Below, in pieces: positions 1 to 7,720 of a stretch of DNA of 64,000 nt (its first letter is position 1; each line of letters begins with the position of its first letter). The position numbers and the translations under genes were made by a program. The DNA comes from Gammaproteobacteria bacterium (GTDB taxonomy: Bacteria; Pseudomonadota; Gammaproteobacteria; Steroidobacterales; Steroidobacteraceae): NCBI GenBank assembly GCA_947469285.1, contig CANIOW010000001.1, positions 241,326 to 305,325 of the forward strand. Reading direction: 5' to 3'. Under the pieces are notes generated by a model that was given only the letters and a program-made list of their open reading frames with translations, was not told the origin of the DNA and ran no database searches.

Positions 1-140
1 GTGGCGACACCGCCACGGGTGGCCAGAAGCCGGCCAAGCTGGAAACCGGCGCGATGATCCGCGTGCCGCTGTTCATCAGTGAAGGCGAGATGGTTCGCGT
101 CGATACTCGCTCAGGCGAATATATCTCCCGCGCGAAGTAA
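1..140 (+). CDS. efp: Elongation factor P, C-terminal part (gene starts before window)
   Basis: Only the last 45 codons are inside the window; the reading frame enters at base 3 and stops at 138-140. They give the typical last OB domain of EF-P, with the stretch [13 protein letters not shown] followed by [21 protein letters not shown] binds ribosomes stalled at polyproline and promotes peptide bond formation. The lysine that receives beta-lysine lies upstream and is not visible. The ligase that makes that modification, EpmA, is encoded nearby on the opposite strand, which supports the call. Confidence 0.95.
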   Translation, partial: GDTATGGQKPAKLETGAMIRVPLFISEGEMVRVDTRSGEYISRAK

Positions 141-164
141 GCACTCGCTGCCTGAAGGGTGCTC

Positions 165-668
165 CTACTCGTCACCGCGTAGGAGCGCGCTCCAGTCGGT
201 GGCCGCGACGAAGACGGCCGCCAGTTGCTCCAGCCCCGCGGCATCAGCGGCGTTGAAGCGACCGAGCCTTGGGCTGTCGAGGTCGAATACCCCCACCACG
301 CGCCCCGCGTGCAATAAGGGCACCACCAGTTCAGAGCGCGAAGCGGCGTCGCAAGCGATATGCCCGGGAAAGGCGTGCACATCGGCCACGATCTGCGTGG
401 TCGCGGTGGCCGCGGCGGTGCCGCACACCCCACGCCCCATGGCAATGCGCACGCAAGCGGGTTTGCCCTGAAACGGGCCGACGAGCAGCGCTTCATCCCG
501 CAGAAAATAGAACCCCGCCCAGTTCAGTTCGGGCAGCGAGTGCCACACCAGCGCGGCGGTATTGGCCGCATTGGCCACCCAGTCACGCTCGCCCTCTAGC
601 AAACTGGCCAGTTGTTGCGACAGCGAGGCATAGTGCAAGGCCGGGTCGCTGGCGTGCGCGGCAGGCAT
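165..668 (-). CDS. msrC: Free methionine-(R)-sulfoxide reductase (GAF domain)
   Basis: A 167-residue single GAF-domain protein. Cysteines at residues 72, 82 and 106 have exactly the 10- and 24-residue spacing of the three catalytic cysteines of E. coli fRMsr (84, 94, 118). The enzyme reduces free methionine-R-sulfoxide in the cytoplasm using thioredoxin-type reductants. The conserved WAGFYF and GVCGTAA stretches are present. The gene begins 3 bases after the epmA stop on the same strand, so it is probably the last gene of the SCO1-psd-epmA-msrC operon. Confidence 0.93.
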   Translation of the reverse strand: MPAAHASDPALHYASLSQQLASLLEGERDWVANAANTAALVWHSLPELNWAGFYFLRDEALLVGPFQGKPACVRIAMGRGVCGTAAATATTQIVADVHAFPGHIACDAASRSELVVPLLHAGRVVGVFDLDSPRLGRFNAADAAGLEQLAAVFVAATDWSALLRGDE

Positions 669-671
669 GGG

Positions 672-1679
672 TCAGGCCAGCTCGGCTGGGAAGGCCAGCA
701 CGTCACGGATATCTTGGCTGCCGGCGGCGAGCATGACCACGCGGTCGAAGCCAACGGCGACGCCGCTGCAAGGCGGCAGACCGTGCGCCAGCGCCGCGAG
801 AAAGCGTTCGTCCACGGGTGGCACGGGTCGGCCGGCGGCTTGTCGCCGCGCGGCGTCGGTGGCAAAGCGTGCGCGCTGCTCGCCGGCGTCGGTCAGTTCC
901 TCGAAGCCGTTGCACAGTTCGAGCCCGTGGACATAGGCCTCCACGCGGGCCGCCACCGGCACCCCATCGGCTGCCGGATACAGGCGGGCGAGGGCGGCTT
1001 GCGAGGCAGGCCACTCGGTCAGGTACAGCACTTCACCAAAGCCCAATCGGGGGCCAACGACGGCGCCTAAGAGTAAATCGAGGATCGCATCGCGATCGTT
1101 AGCGAGAGCGGCGGGCAGTTCGCCCAGCTGCTGTTGCGCCGCCCGCAGCAGCTCGGCCGTGGTAGCTGACTGTGGATCCACGCCCGCGTGCAGGCGAAAG
1201 GCAGCGCGATGGGTCAGCAGGCGCGCCGGACCAAGTGGCTGCCCGCACAGCGCCAAGGGGGTTGCCAGACAGCGCCGCAGCAGTCGGTCAATGTCGGCGA
1301 TGAGTGCCTCGAGAGAGAAACCGATGCGGTACCACTCGATGAGCGTGAACTCGCTGTTGTGGCGGCTCGACTGCTCTTCGCCGCGGAACACGCGCGCCGC
1401 CTGCCAGATATCGCCGCTGCCGGCGGCGAGCAGGCGCTTCATGGCGTATTCGGGCGAGGTGTGCAGGTAGCGGGGAGGCGTGGGACGGTTCGCGGTGGTG
1501 CCGCCCATGGCATGCACCTCCAGCGAAGCCAGATGTAGGTCGGTGACTGCTGCGGCAGACAGGGCGGGTGTTTCCACCTCCAGCACTTGCTGCTCGCAGA
1601 AATAGCGGCGCACCACCTCCAGTAGCGAGGCGCGCAGGCGCAGCCGCTCCAGCGTGGCAGTCGGGCGCCACGCGGTCAT
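672..1679 (-). CDS. epmA: EF-P--(R)-beta-lysine ligase (EpmA/GenX/PoxA)
   Basis: A 335-residue class II lysyl-tRNA-synthetase-like catalytic core without an anticodon-binding domain. Class II motif 2 is seen in FRGEEQSSRHNSEFTLIEWYR, and motif 3 in GVAVGFDRVVML near the C-terminus. EpmA activates (R)-beta-lysine and attaches it to a lysine of EF-P. The partial efp gene lies immediately to the left on the opposite strand. The ATG overlaps the end of psd by four bases, indicating translational coupling. Confidence 0.95.
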   Translation of the reverse strand: MTAWRPTATLERLRLRASLLEVVRRYFCEQQVLEVETPALSAAAVTDLHLASLEVHAMGGTTANRPTPPRYLHTSPEYAMKRLLAAGSGDIWQAARVFRGEEQSSRHNSEFTLIEWYRIGFSLEALIADIDRLLRRCLATPLALCGQPLGPARLLTHRAAFRLHAGVDPQSATTAELLRAAQQQLGELPAALANDRDAILDLLLGAVVGPRLGFGEVLYLTEWPASQAALARLYPAADGVPVAARVEAYVHGLELCNGFEELTDAGEQRARFATDAARRQAAGRPVPPVDERFLAALAHGLPPCSGVAVGFDRVVMLAAGSQDIRDVLAFPAELA

Positions 1680-2578
1680 GCAAGCGTGCCGATGCGTTCA
1701 CCGAGGCGTAGCGTCTGGCCGGCGGTCAGCGTGGGGTTCCACGCCGCCATTCCCGGTGGCAGCAACAGCACCACGGTGGAGCCCATATTGAAACGACCCA
1801 TTTCTTCACCCTTGGCCAACAGCGGCGCGGGCACCGGCACGGGCAGCGGCGTGGGGTAGTGCCGACGCGGCCGCGTGGGAGTGACCTCACCCGACCAGAC
1901 CAGCGACACGCTGCCCACAAACAGGGCGCCGACCAGCACCATCGCCAGTGGCCCAAACGCGGTATCAAACAGACAGACCACGCGTTCATTACGGGCGAAC
2001 AGGCCAGGCACGTTTTCGGCAGTCACCTGGTTCACGCTGTATAGCGCGCCGGGTATATGCACCACTTCACGCAACGTGCCGGCCAGTGGCATATGGATGC
2101 GGTGGTAGTTGTACGGTGCGAGGTAGAGAGTGGCGAAATGCCCGCCGCGAAAGGGTGCGGCACGGGCAGCAGCACCGCCGAGCAGCGCTTCGGCCGAATA
2201 CCAGTGACCTTTGGCCTGCAACAGGCGTTCGTCCTCGATGACACCACACTGACTAACGGTGCCATCCACCGGGCTGACCAGCGCGTCGCTGGCCGCGTCT
2301 ATCGGTCTGGCGCCGGGTTGCAGCGCGCGGGTGAAGAAGTCGTTGAAAGAGTGGTACTGCGCTGGTTGCGTGCGCTCGGCTTCACTTAGCGTCACTTGTG
2401 GGTACAGCGACAGGAAGCCGTTGATGAGCGCACGGCGCAGCAAGGGGTTCTGCACGCGTGCCAGCCAGTGAATGGCGGCGGTGGCCGTATGTTGCGGCAG
2501 CACTTGTTGCAAGGCGATGAAGAGACGATCCGCCACGCTGGGTGGCGTGGCAAGTTCGGGGAGCTTCGGTGGCGTCAT
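1676..2578 (-). CDS. psd: Phosphatidylserine decarboxylase proenzyme
   Basis: A 300-residue membrane-associated pyruvoyl enzyme that converts phosphatidylserine to phosphatidylethanolamine. Near the C-terminus MGST (residues 265-268) provides the self-cleavage site at which Ser267 becomes the pyruvoyl group; the common version is LGST. The internal motifs SPVDGTV and the FRGGHFATLYLAPYNYHRIHMP block are characteristic. Its end overlaps the start of epmA, and its start overlaps the end of the SCO1 gene, so the three form a tight minus-strand operon. Confidence 0.95.
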   Translation of the reverse strand: MTPPKLPELATPPSVADRLFIALQQVLPQHTATAAIHWLARVQNPLLRRALINGFLSLYPQVTLSEAERTQPAQYHSFNDFFTRALQPGARPIDAASDALVSPVDGTVSQCGVIEDERLLQAKGHWYSAEALLGGAAARAAPFRGGHFATLYLAPYNYHRIHMPLAGTLREVVHIPGALYSVNQVTAENVPGLFARNERVVCLFDTAFGPLAMVLVGALFVGSVSLVWSGEVTPTRPRRHYPTPLPVPVPAPLLAKGEEMGRFNMGSTVVLLLPPGMAAWNPTLTAGQTLRLGERIGTLA

Positions 2579-3228
2579 GGCTGCACTCCGGCAATGAGAC
2601 GGTAGTCGTGGATCAGGTTCGCCAGCTCATGTGGCGTGGTGAGAATGCCGCGTACGCGGGCACGGTCGTCCAACACGAACAACGCGGCGGTGTGATCAAC
2701 CATATAGTCCCCGCCGGCATCGGCGGGCTGGCGTTGTACGGCCACACCCACGTATTGCGCGAGGGCGTCGGTGTCGGTCTCAGCGCCCGTGAAGCCCTCG
2801 AGCTGCGGTCCGAACTGGCGCAAATACGGACCGATGATGGCCCCCGTGTCGCGTTTGGGGTCGACGCTGATGAAGGTCATGAGTGGACGCTGCGCCGCCG
2901 GCAGGGTCGCCAACGCCTGCTCGAGGCGCACCATTAACGCGAGCGTTCCCGGACAGACGCCGGGGCAGTGCGTGAAGCCGAAAAACACCACGCGCCAGTG
3001 GCCTTGCAGCAGCGTGGTGGCCGCGCCGGTCGCCCCCGTGGTGGTTTGCAGGGTAACCGGCGGCAGGGCGCGCGGCGTGTCATAGACCGCGGCTGAGCGG
3101 AGCTCTGCAGCGACGGGCGGGGTGGGCGTGAGCCAGTGGCTTGCGGCAAACGCACCGAGCCCTAAAGCGGCGAGCGTGACGATGACCAGCATCGCTGTGG
3201 AGGGCGTGGAGGAGGTAGGTGGCTTCAT
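2575..3228 (-). CDS. SCO1/SenC family copper chaperone-like thioredoxin-fold protein
   Basis: The chosen ATG at 3228 gives 217 residues beginning with a short N-terminus and one hydrophobic segment (residues about 13-33) that would anchor it in the inner membrane facing the periplasm. An ATG 57 bases upstream is in frame but adds polar residues before the anchor. The copper motif CPGVC follows FFGFTH, and the distal ligand histidine is in YMVDHTA. SCO proteins deliver copper to cytochrome oxidase CuA or act as thiol reductases. No oxidase gene is nearby. It overlaps psd by four bases. Confidence 0.9.
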   Translation of the reverse strand: MKPPTSSTPSTAMLVIVTLAALGLGAFAASHWLTPTPPVAAELRSAAVYDTPRALPPVTLQTTTGATGAATTLLQGHWRVVFFGFTHCPGVCPGTLALMVRLEQALATLPAAQRPLMTFISVDPKRDTGAIIGPYLRQFGPQLEGFTGAETDTDALAQYVGVAVQRQPADAGGDYMVDHTAALFVLDDRARVRGILTTPHELANLIHDYRLIAGVQP

Positions 3229-3325
3229 GGCCGCATTATCCCATGCACTGGCAGGCCTCTGGCCTGTAAAATCGCGCCATGTCATCGTTATTGCTGCCGC
3301 CCGTCAGTTCGTTGGTGATCCATTC

Positions 3326-4276
3326 ATGACGTCGTCGTTGCTCCCGCCAACGCCCTCCGTGGCGCCGATCGTGATGCCGGCCGCGGTGCGGACGGTACAG
3401 CAGGCCGTGGCGTGGGCGGCGGACTGTCTGGCCGCCCAGCCGCTGGTGTATGGCCATGGCACCGACAACGCCTACGATGAAGCGGCGGCGCTGGTGTTCC
3501 ACGCCGCAGGTCATGCGCATGCCGATGCCGCTCGCGTGTATCCGTTGGTGTTTCCAACCACCGCGGCGGTGATCTTGGTCGGCTTGCTCGAGCGGCGCAT
3601 TCGCGAACGTTTGCCTTCCGCCTACCTCACCGGCCGCACCTGGTTTGCCGGACTGGAAATGCGCGTTGGCCAAGGGGTGCTGGTGCCGCGTTCACCGCTG
3701 GCCGAACTCATCGTCGAGCAGTTCGTACCGTTTCTGGAGCCAGAACAGGTGCGCCGGGTGGTGGATATCGGCACGGGCTCAGGGTGCATTGCCATCGCCT
3801 GCGCGTATTACCTGCCGTTGGCGCAGGTGGATGCCGTGGATATCTCGCCGGTGGCGCTCGAACGCGCTCGCGAGAACATTGCCTTGCACGGCTTAGCGTC
3901 GCGGGTGCGCCCGGTGTTGTCGGACCATTACGCGGGGCTGGGTGGCGCACACTACGACCTCATTATCGCCAACCCGCCCTATGTGCCCGCGGCGGAAGTG
4001 GCGGCGTTGCCGGCGGAATACCAGCACGAGCCGGCGCTGGGCTTGGCTGCTGGCGCCGATGGCCTGGATTCGGTGCGGGCCTTGCTGCAAGGGGCGCTCG
4101 AGCACCTCAACCCCGGCGGCGTGTTGTTGGTGGAGGTGGGGGACACGGAAGCGGCGGTGGCAGCCACCTGGCCACAGTTGCCGTTCCTGTGGCTGGAATT
4201 TGCGCACGGCGGTGGTGGTGTGTTTCTTATTACCCGCGAGCAATTACTCGCCGCGGCAGAACGGAAGGTTTCATGA
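3326..4276 (+). CDS. prmB: 50S ribosomal protein L3 glutamine methyltransferase
   Basis: A 316-residue SAM-dependent N5-glutamine methyltransferase. The SAM loop is [16 protein letters not shown] and the catalytic NPPY is in [13 protein letters not shown]. The PRSPLAELI block upstream of the SAM loop points to PrmB rather than PrmC. An open frame continues upstream to 3122, but that part overlaps the SCO1 gene and reads as non-native sequence, so ATG 3326 is preferred; ATG 3374 is an alternative. Its stop overlaps the aroC start (ATGA). Confidence 0.93.
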   Translation: MTSSLLPPTPSVAPIVMPAAVRTVQQAVAWAADCLAAQPLVYGHGTDNAYDEAAALVFHAAGHAHADAARVYPLVFPTTAAVILVGLLERRIRERLPSAYLTGRTWFAGLEMRVGQGVLVPRSPLAELIVEQFVPFLEPEQVRRVVDIGTGSGCIAIACAYYLPLAQVDAVDISPVALERARENIALHGLASRVRPVLSDHYAGLGGAHYDLIIANPPYVPAAEVAALPAEYQHEPALGLAAGADGLDSVRALLQGALEHLNPGGVLLVEVGDTEAAVAATWPQLPFLWLEFAHGGGGVFLITREQLLAAAERKVS

Positions 4277-5400
4277 GCGGTAATACTTTCGGGCATCTCT
4301 TCACGGTCACCACCTTTGGTGAAAGTCACGGGCCGGCGCTGGGAGCCATCATCGATGGCTGCCCGCCAGGCCTTGAGCTGTCCGTGGCCGATCTCATGCC
4401 AGACATTGAACGGCGCCGTTCGGGGACGTCGCATTTCACCAGTCAGCGTAAAGAGCCGGATGTGGTGGAGATTCTCTCGGGCGTTTTCGACGGGCGAACC
4501 ACGGGCTCCTCCATCGGTTTGCTGGTGCAGAACACCGACCAGCGCTCGCGTGACTACGAGAAGATCAAAGACCGCTTCCGGCCTGGCCATGCCGACTACA
4601 CCTACCAGCAGAAGTATGGCTTTCGCGACTACCGCGGTGGCGGGCGTTCCTCCGCACGAGAAACGGTCATGCGGGTGGCGGCGGGCGGGATTGCGCGTAA
4701 ATACCTGCGTGAGCGTCTGGGTATTGAAATCTTTGGCTATCTGTCAGCCATCGGCTCACTGGACCTGGCGCCGGTCGATCCACCCAGTGCTTACGACAAT
4801 CCCTTCTTCTGCCCGGACCCGTCACGCATCGCCGAACTGGAACAGCTGTTGTGGAGCGTGCGTCAGTCCGGCGATTCGCTCGGTGCGCGGGTGACGGTGA
4901 TCGCTCGCGGCGTGCCGCCGGGCCTGGGCGAGCCGGTGTTCGATCGGCTCGATGCCGATCTGGCACACGCCATGATGGGCATCAATGCGGTGAAGGGCGT
5001 GGAACTTGGCGATGGCTTCGCCAGCATCCGGCAGCTGGGCAGCGAGCATCGCGACGAATTAACGCCGCAGGGTTTCACCAGCAACCACGCCGGCGGCGTG
5101 CTTGGGGGTATCAGCAGCGGTCAGGACATTGTGGTGCATCTGGCGTTGAAGCCCACTTCCAGCATTCGCGTGCCGGGTATGACGGTGGACCTTGGCGGTG
5201 AACCGGTAGAGGTGGTGACCACCGGGCGCCATGATCCTTGTGTGGGTTTGCGAGCGACGCCGATCGCCGAAGCCATGCTGGCGCTGGTGTTGATGGACCA
5301 CTGGCTACGGCATCGCGGACAGAATGCCGATGTGCACAGCGACACGCCCGTGTTACCAGGCCGGGCCGCTGGCACCGCGACGGATACTGGAACGCCTTGA
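4273..5400 (+). CDS. aroC: Chorismate synthase
   Basis: A 375-residue cytoplasmic enzyme making chorismate from EPSP with reduced FMN, the last common step to aromatic amino acids. Signature stretches are [19 protein letters not shown] near the N-terminus, [17 protein letters not shown], and the C-terminal ATPIAEAM. The start is the ATG overlapping the prmB stop; the same frame is open upstream, but only as a shadow of prmB. prmB-aroC is a conserved gammaproteobacterial pair. Confidence 0.97.
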   Translation: MSGNTFGHLFTVTTFGESHGPALGAIIDGCPPGLELSVADLMPDIERRRSGTSHFTSQRKEPDVVEILSGVFDGRTTGSSIGLLVQNTDQRSRDYEKIKDRFRPGHADYTYQQKYGFRDYRGGGRSSARETVMRVAAGGIARKYLRERLGIEIFGYLSAIGSLDLAPVDPPSAYDNPFFCPDPSRIAELEQLLWSVRQSGDSLGARVTVIARGVPPGLGEPVFDRLDADLAHAMMGINAVKGVELGDGFASIRQLGSEHRDELTPQGFTSNHAGGVLGGISSGQDIVVHLALKPTSSIRVPGMTVDLGGEPVEVVTTGRHDPCVGLRATPIAEAMLALVLMDHWLRHRGQNADVHSDTPVLPGRAAGTATDTGTP

Positions 5401-6662
5401 TCCCAGCGGCGCCGCCGAGTTTGCCACGCGCCGCCTATCAGCACTCCCTCGCGGCCGGCTATTTCGCCTATTTCACGGTGTTGGGTGTCTTTACGCCCTA
5501 TGTCAGCCTGTGGCTGTCAGCGCAAGGCTATACGGCGCTCGCCATTGGGCAGTTGATGGCGTTGGTGGCGCTGGTGCGCGTGGTGGGCCCGTTCGTGGTG
5601 GCGTCGCTGTTCGATCATGCGCGTTCGCGTCGATGGTGGTTCGTGGGCATGGCGGTGGTGGCACTCGGCGTGTGGGGGCTGGTGGCTGCACAAGTGTCCG
5701 GCTGGCTGCCCGGCGCGTCGGCGGCCACGCTGCCATTGGCAGCGCTGGCGTTGTTGCTGACGGTGTACAGCCTTGCGTTCAATTCACTGGTGCCGCTGTT
5801 TGATGCTTATGTGCTCGACTGTCTCGGGCAGGCGCGAGACGACTACGGACGTTTGCGGTGGTGGGGTTCGGCCGGGTTCATTGTCAGCAGCACGCTGCTC
5901 GGGCAGTGGCTGGCGCGTGCGGACACGGCGGTCATTCTGGAGGCCTTGCTGCTCACCCTGCTGCTGACGGTGATCTGCTTTCTCACCCTGCCGGCGGACC
6001 CGCCGCGCCGTGCGCCGCCGGCGCCGACGGGGGTCTTTTTACGCGCGCTGCGGCAGCGCGCGGTGGTGGTGTTTCTGGCCGTGCAGGTGTTGCAACTTAC
6101 TGGCTTTGGGGCTTACTACACCTTCTTTTCGCTCTACTTGCAGCGCCACGGCTACGGGTCGGCGCAGATTGGTCTACTGTGGGCTTGGGGCGTGGTGGCA
6201 GAAATCGCGGTGTTTCTGGCCGCTCCTTGGTTGGTGCAGCGCTGGCGTCTGCGTACCTTGCTGCAGTGGGCCTTGCTCGGTACCGCGCTCCGTTGGGTAC
6301 TGCTGGCGACGCTGGTTGAGCATCCTGCGGTAGTGTGGGCGGCGCAGGCCTTGCACCTGGCGGGCTTTGGCTTGTTTCATACTGTCACGGTGTTGCTGCT
6401 GCCGCGCCTGTTACCGGCCGGCGCAGCGGCCCGGGCGCAGGCACTGTCGGGCAGTTTAGGCTGGGGTCTAGGGGGTATTGCCGGTAGTCTGTTGTCGGCG
6501 TGGTTGTGGACCACGGCGGGACCCGCGGTGGCTTTTTGGGGCAGCGCGCTGCTCGCTCTCGCGGCGGCGCTACTGGCGGCGGTCGGGTTGCGTGGCGCTG
6601 CTGTTGATCGTGTCGATCCCTTACCGGCCCTGTTGATTAATCAAGGAAAGTTTCATGGATGA
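5397..6662 (+). CDS. MFS transporter, HcaT/3-phenylpropionate permease-like family
   Basis: About 421 residues with roughly 12 hydrophobic segments, including [18 protein letters not shown] at the N-terminus and a second six-helix half after a basic loop. The family is the MFS_1-like group containing HcaT and LacY-like symporters; the substrate cannot be read from sequence. The likely start is TTG 5397, overlapping the aroC stop, because the frame upstream is only a shadow of aroC. TTG 5421 would be an alternative. It sits between aroC and usg, the same position as a conserved MFS gene in Pseudomonas. Confidence 0.85.
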   Translation: MIPAAPPSLPRAAYQHSLAAGYFAYFTVLGVFTPYVSLWLSAQGYTALAIGQLMALVALVRVVGPFVVASLFDHARSRRWWFVGMAVVALGVWGLVAAQVSGWLPGASAATLPLAALALLLTVYSLAFNSLVPLFDAYVLDCLGQARDDYGRLRWWGSAGFIVSSTLLGQWLARADTAVILEALLLTLLLTVICFLTLPADPPRRAPPAPTGVFLRALRQRAVVVFLAVQVLQLTGFGAYYTFFSLYLQRHGYGSAQIGLLWAWGVVAEIAVFLAAPWLVQRWRLRTLLQWALLGTALRWVLLATLVEHPAVVWAAQALHLAGFGLFHTVTVLLLPRLLPAGAAARAQALSGSLGWGLGGIAGSLLSAWLWTTAGPAVAFWGSALLALAAALLAAVGLRGAAVDRVDPLPALLINQGKFHG

Positions 6663-7716
6663 CCCAACCGCTTCCGCTCTCGCACCTATTCGTCTGGCCC
6701 TGTTGGGGGCGGCGGGATTGGCGGGTGAGGCCGTGGTTCGTCTGCTCGACGAACGCAAGTTTCCGGCCGCCACCCTCACCTTGTTGGGGGGTGGTAAAGC
6801 CTTAGGTCGTCATCTGGAGTTTCGTGGCGAGGAGCTGGGCCTGACCGATCTGGCCAGTGTCGACTTCAGCCAGATCGATCTGCTCATCAGCGTGGCCAGC
6901 AGCAAGGTGGCTGCCGAGTGGCTGCCGCGCGCGCGCGCCGCTGGTTGTGCCGTGGTGGACAGCAGTGCGGCCTTTCGCGGGCGGGCCGATGTGCCGTTGG
7001 TGATGCCGGGCGTGAATGATGGGGCGTTGCAGCTGGCCTCCGGCCGCGCTGCGCCTTGGGCCGCGGTCCCCGGGGCCTTTGTCGGTCCCTTAGCGCGGGT
7101 ACTGGCGCCACTGCATGCCCTGGGTGGGTTACGCACCTTAGAGATCACCGGGTTGGCGGCGGTGTCCGGGGCTGGGCGCGGGGCGGTGGAAGAGTTGGCC
7201 GGACAGACGGTGCGCATGCTCAACGGCATGGATGCCGGTGAGCCACGGCTGTTGCAGCGACGAATGGCCTTCAATGTCATTCCAACCGTGGACGATCTGG
7301 ATGACCTGGGTTCCGGGACGGGTCAGGGCACCCAAGAGGCGGAACTGGAGCCGGAGTTGCAACGCCTGCTGGGCGTGCCAGCTTTGGCGGTGAATGCCAC
7401 CTTGGTCCGCGTACCGGTGTTTTTCGGACACAGTTGGGTGGTGGCGGCGCGTTTTCGCGCGCCCGTCACGCCGGCGGCGGCGGCGGCGGCACTCGCCGAC
7501 CTGCCGGGGGTGTTTTTGTCGCCCGATCCGTCTCTCGGATATCCGACGCCGGTCACGGAGGCGGCCGACCAGAATGGGTTATATGTCGGGCGGATTCGTG
7601 CCGACACGACGTCGGTGAACGGGCTGAATTTCTGGCTCGTGGCGGATAACATACGCGCTGGCGTAGCGTTACCCTGTGTACAACTGGCCGAGGCGATGCT
7701 GGCCCATCGGTGGTAG
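6655..7716 (+). CDS. usg: USG-1-like aspartate-semialdehyde dehydrogenase homologue lacking the catalytic cysteine
   Basis: A 353-residue protein with the NAD(P) fold (LALLGAAGLAGEAVVRLL) and dimerisation domain of aspartate-semialdehyde dehydrogenase. Where true enzymes have the N-x-C-S/T catalytic motif, this protein has PGAFVGPLARVL (residues 139-150), so the nucleophilic cysteine is gone. This matches the inactive Usg paralogues located upstream of truA/fimV in gammaproteobacteria. Its function is unknown. The start overlaps the MFS gene by 8 bases. Confidence 0.88.
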   Translation: MDDPTASALAPIRLALLGAAGLAGEAVVRLLDERKFPAATLTLLGGGKALGRHLEFRGEELGLTDLASVDFSQIDLLISVASSKVAAEWLPRARAAGCAVVDSSAAFRGRADVPLVMPGVNDGALQLASGRAAPWAAVPGAFVGPLARVLAPLHALGGLRTLEITGLAAVSGAGRGAVEELAGQTVRMLNGMDAGEPRLLQRRMAFNVIPTVDDLDDLGSGTGQGTQEAELEPELQRLLGVPALAVNATLVRVPVFFGHSWVVAARFRAPVTPAAAAAALADLPGVFLSPDPSLGYPTPVTEAADQNGLYVGRIRADTTSVNGLNFWLVADNIRAGVALPCVQLAEAMLAHRW

Positions 7717-7720
7717 TCTT

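Noticed and set aside
3784..4272. N-terminal extension of chorismate synthase by 163 residues
   Set aside because: This part is the out-of-frame reading of prmB; AroC homology begins at ATG 4273.
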